The notes beneath the pieces were generated by a model, which saw nothing but the letters and a program-made list of their open reading frames with translations, was not told where the DNA came from and searched no databases. Of a DNA stretch of 5,984 nucleotides, positions 5,938 to 5,984 are shown in pieces (within the stretch, counting starts at the first letter, position 1; every line of letters begins with the position of its first letter). The position numbers and the translations under genes are program-made. The stretch spans positions 1-5,984 of the forward strand of contig CAJXIS010000151.1 in NCBI GenBank assembly GCA_913054115.1, written 5' to 3'. The stretch comes from an uncultured Acidimicrobiaceae bacterium. Lineage in GTDB: Bacteria; Actinomycetota; Acidimicrobiia; Acidimicrobiales; MedAcidi-G1.

Positions 5938-5984
5938 AGATCGGAAGAGCACACGTCTGAACTCCAGTCACCAGATCATCTCGT
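5938..5984. other. Illumina TruSeq adapter read-through at contig end (non-biological)
   Basis: From 5938 the sequence is the standard TruSeq adapter: AGATCGGAAGAGC, then ACACGTCTGAACTCCAGTCA and C (to 5971), the six-base index CAGATC (5972-5977), and ATCTCGT, the first bases of the P7 flow-cell segment (5978-5984). This is a match to a known synthetic sequence along its full 47-base length, including an index and the correct following bases, which leaves no realistic biological explanation. The leading A at 5938 may belong to the A-tail. It should be trimmed, and the genomic contig taken to end at 5937. It has extended the tatC reading frame leftward into an artificial start whose N-terminus reads MLFRS, encoded by the adapter's reverse complement. 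Confidence 0.98.

Overview
The window is a gene-dense, high-GC bacterial segment in which every supported gene lies on the minus strand, so biological order runs from high to low coordinates. The gene order tatA(end)-tatC-helicase, with a HelY-type Ski2-like helicase directly after tatC, matches the tatA-tatC-helY arrangement I recall from Mycobacterium (Rv2094c-Rv2092c). With the GC-rich codon use and the actinobacterial cysteine pair in TatC, this points to Actinomycetota. The divergence of the genes and the nature of the contig suggest an uncultured environmental lineage, possibly Acidimicrobiia-like (inference).

Layout from right to left: 5938-5984 is not genomic. It is Illumina TruSeq 3' adapter with an index (CAGATC) and the start of the flow-cell sequence, so the real contig ends at 5937. 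5870-5935 is probably the hydrophilic tail of a TatA-type protein. 5101-5880 is tatC, the six-helix core of the twin-arginine translocase. 2978-5092 is a HelY/Ski2-like DExH helicase. 2370-2981 overlaps the helicase stop by 4 nt and encodes a small protein resembling the C-terminal lobe of diacylglycerol-kinase/YegS-type lipid kinases. After a 53-nt gap, 1108-2316 encodes an M20D-type metal amidohydrolase (AbgB/PM20D2-like). After another 36 nt, 1-1071 holds the N-terminal 357 residues of a divergent ThyX (Thy1)-superfamily protein that continues past the window edge.

TatA/TatC, helicase and the lipid-kinase-like gene are overlapping or separated by only a few bases, so they probably form one transcript. 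The amidohydrolase and ThyX-like genes may be a downstream extension of it or a second unit. They share a possible folate theme (p-aminobenzoyl-glutamate-type amide hydrolysis beside a ThyX-fold protein), but this is speculative. No RNA genes, CRISPR, insertion sequences or convincing terminators were seen, and no gene-free stretch exceeds 53 nt. I see no clear new system. The best leads are the ThyX-like protein with a degenerate signature motif and the helicase-coupled truncated lipid-kinase-like protein.
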